Positions 7,460-8,909 of a stretch of DNA of 8,909 bases are shown piece after piece. The notes under the pieces are model-generated. The model saw nothing but the letters and a program-made list of their open reading frames with translations, did no database searches and was not told the origin of the DNA. The position numbers and the translations under genes were made by a program. Each line of letters begins with the position of its first letter. The stretch's first letter is position 1. This DNA is from Acidimicrobiaceae bacterium (lineage in GTDB: Bacteria; Actinomycetota; Acidimicrobiia; Acidimicrobiales; RAAP-2), in the NCBI GenBank assembly GCA_003133005.1, contig PKZI01000048.1, positions 680-9,588 of the forward strand, read 5' to 3'.

Positions 7460-7833
7460 TAGCCGCGCTCGTCAAGTCCCACCACGAAGGCCGCCGCGGT
7501 TTGTGCCGTGTGGGTCATTGACACGTGCATCGCGCGAACGCCACGGTCGCGAGCGAGCGCGAGGGCATTGCCGTGCAGCTGCACGCTCGGCGCACCGTCG
7601 GGCGAGCGATGGATCTCGATACTGTGCCACGTCGTGCCACCAATGCCGACACGCAAGGTCTTGAGCACGGCCTCTTTGGCGGCGAAGCGTGCGGCGAGAC
7701 GCTCGGGCGACTTCTTCGCGTCGTCTTGTTCTTGATCGGTGAAGAGCCGACCCACCAGACGGGGGTGGCGCGTCATTGCGAGGGCGAAGCGCGGCACGTC
7801 CACGACGTCCACTCCCACGCCAACCGTTGCCAC
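7459..7833 (-). CDS. acpS: Holo-[acyl-carrier-protein] synthase
   Basis: 124 residues, normal for the AcpS type of phosphopantetheinyl transferase. It moves 4'-phosphopantetheine from CoA to the serine of acyl carrier protein, activating it for lipid synthesis. Motifs: GVGVDVVDVPRF (5-16) with the metal-binding D9, LFTDQE (30-35), and the second signature ERLAARFAAKEAVLKTL (44-60) with the metal ligand E54. The C-terminus HVSMTHTAQTAAAFVV (103-118) is also typical. The GTG start (7833-7831) shares one base with the glmS stop (TAGTG), and the stop shares one base with the alr start (TAATG). In Streptomyces nnr (NAD(P)HX repair) usually sits between acpS and alr; here it is absent. Confidence 0.97.
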   Translation of the reverse strand: MATVGVGVDVVDVPRFALAMTRHPRLVGRLFTDQEQDDAKKSPERLAARFAAKEAVLKTLRVGIGGTTWHSIEIHRSPDGAPSVQLHGNALALARDRGVRAMHVSMTHTAQTAAAFVVGLDERG

Positions 7834-8909
7834 TACTCGACCGTCACCGTCTTGGCGAGGTTGCGAGGCCGGTCGACGTTGCGTCCGAGCCCACTCGCCA
7901 TGTAATACGCGAACAGTTGTAAGGGAACGACGTCAACCATTGGGGTGAACATCGGCTCAGTCGCGGGCACGCGCAGCACGAAGTCGGCGACCGCCTCGAT
8001 GGACTCGTCGTCGTCGGTCGCGACCGCGACCACGGTGGCGCCGCGCGCTTTCACCTCGGCGAGGTTCGAGAGCATCTTCTCGTGCATCGCGGGGTCGGTC
8101 GCGACCGCCACCACCACCACGCCCGGCTCGATCAGCGCGAGCGGTCCGTGCTTGAGTTCGCCCGCCGGATAACCCTCGGCGTGCAAATAGGTCAGTTCCT
8201 TCAGTTTGAGCGCGCCCTCCATGGCGGTCGGAAAACCCACGTGGCGTCCGAGGAAGAAGAAGTCGTGACTACCCATCAGTTGCTTGGCGACGTCCTTGAC
8301 GAGATCGCGCCGTTCGAGCGCCGTGGCGACCTGGCCACTTACCGCGTGAAGACCTAAGTAGAGCGCGTCGATCTCCTCGGGGGGCAAGGTACCTCGGATC
8401 TGGGCCAGACGAAGTGCGAGGAGTTCCAACGCGGCGACTTGGGCGACGAAGGCCTTGGTCGAAGCGACTGAGACCTCGAGGCCCGCGCGGGTGTAGATGA
8501 CCGCGTCAGCCTCTCGAGCGAGCGACGAGTCGACGATGTTTGACACCGCGACGACCCGCGCGCCACGGCGCTGGGCTTCGCGGGTCGCTTGGATCGTGTC
8601 GATCGTCTCGCCACTCTGCGAGACGCCAATGACCAGCGTGCCGATTTCGACAATGGGATCGCGGTAGCGGTACTCGCTGGAGATATCGACCTCGACGCTG
8701 AGCCGTGCCCAGCGCTCAATGGCGTACTTCGCCACGAGTGAGGCGTGGTGTGAGGTACCCGCGGCGACGAGTACCACGCGCTTGACGTTTCGTAACTCCT
8801 CGTCACTCACGCGAAGCTCGTCAAAGGAGATGCTTCCATCACGCCGACGCCGATCGAGCAGCGTGGCGTGAATCGCCACGGGTTGCTCGTTGATCTCCTT
8901 GGTCATGAA
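7833..8909 (-). CDS. glmS: Glutamine-fructose-6-phosphate aminotransferase (isomerizing), C-terminal part
   Basis: 358 codons are visible, and the 5' end runs off the window. GlmS makes glucosamine-6-phosphate from fructose-6-phosphate and glutamine, the first committed step to UDP-GlcNAc. The visible part is the isomerase half. It opens F-MTKEINEQP, matching the internal linker after the N-terminal glutaminase domain, so the ATG at 8906 is an internal Met and not the start. First SIS domain: AAGTSHHAS (48-56), ISSEYRYRDP (75-84), GVSQSGETIDT (94-104) and VASTKAF (147-153), counted from that Met. Second SIS domain: FFLGRHVGFPTAMEGALKLKE (217-237) with the catalytic glutamate E237, then HAEGYPAGELKHGPLALI (242-259). 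The C-terminus RPRNLAKTVTVE carries the conserved Lys (K352) that reaches the active site. The glutaminase Cys1 region cannot be judged here. Confidence 0.98.
   Translation of the reverse strand, partial: FMTKEINEQPVAIHATLLDRRRRDGSISFDELRVSDEELRNVKRVVLVAAGTSHHASLVAKYAIERWARLSVEVDISSEYRYRDPIVEIGTLVIGVSQSGETIDTIQATREAQRRGARVVAVSNIVDSSLAREADAVIYTRAGLEVSVASTKAFVAQVAALELLALRLAQIRGTLPPEEIDALYLGLHAVSGQVATALERRDLVKDVAKQLMGSHDFFFLGRHVGFPTAMEGALKLKELTYLHAEGYPAGELKHGPLALIEPGVVVVAVATDPAMHEKMLSNLAEVKARGATVVAVATDDDESIEAVADFVLRVPATEPMFTPMVDVVPLQLFAYYMASGLGRNVDRPRNLAKTVTVE

Overview
This window is a compact, GC-rich, single-strand housekeeping locus. Every gene I can support lies on the minus strand, so transcription runs from the right edge (8909) to the left edge (1). 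The order glmS, acpS, alr, (family 4 uracil-DNA glycosylase), tsaE, tsaB, rimI, tsaD, pdxH, groES, groEL contains the alr-tsaE-tsaB-rimI-tsaD-groES-groEL block known from Actinomycetota such as Mycobacterium and Streptomyces. High GC, many GTG starts and a CIRCE-controlled groE operon agree with that phylum. A GGM-tailed GroEL next to groES, together with the extra UDG and pdxH genes, points to a lineage outside the classical Mycobacterium/Streptomyces type. Acidimicrobiia is my best guess, not a proven assignment.

Layout from right to left. 8909-7833 is the C-terminal two thirds of glmS, cut by the window edge. 7833-2507 is a very tight run: acpS, alr, UDG, tsaE, tsaB, rimI, tsaD, pdxH. Two junctions share one base (TAGTG, TAATG), five consecutive junctions share a 4-base GTGA, and only the alr/UDG gap (14 bases) is open. 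The run therefore looks like one translationally coupled operon. A 79-base gap (2506-2428) follows, holding the groE control region with two tandem CIRCE-like HrcA operators, then groES and groEL. A strong intrinsic terminator (441-478) closes the groE unit. About 190 bases of leader follow, and then the first 84 codons of a secreted or surface protein that runs off the left edge.

Functional links. GlmS (glucosamine-6-phosphate) and Alr (D-alanine) feed peptidoglycan synthesis. AcpS activates acyl carrier protein. TsaB, TsaD and TsaE are three of the four proteins that make tRNA t6A37, with TsaC encoded elsewhere. RimI acetylates protein N-termini. PdxH makes PLP, the Alr cofactor. UDG removes uracil from DNA. 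GroES/GroEL fold proteins under heat-shock control.

I found no mobile element, CRISPR array, RNA gene or unknown multi-gene system. The items most worth a second look are the double CIRCE arrangement, the unbroken GTGA overlap chain, the UDG and pdxH placements, and the truncated secreted protein with its leader.
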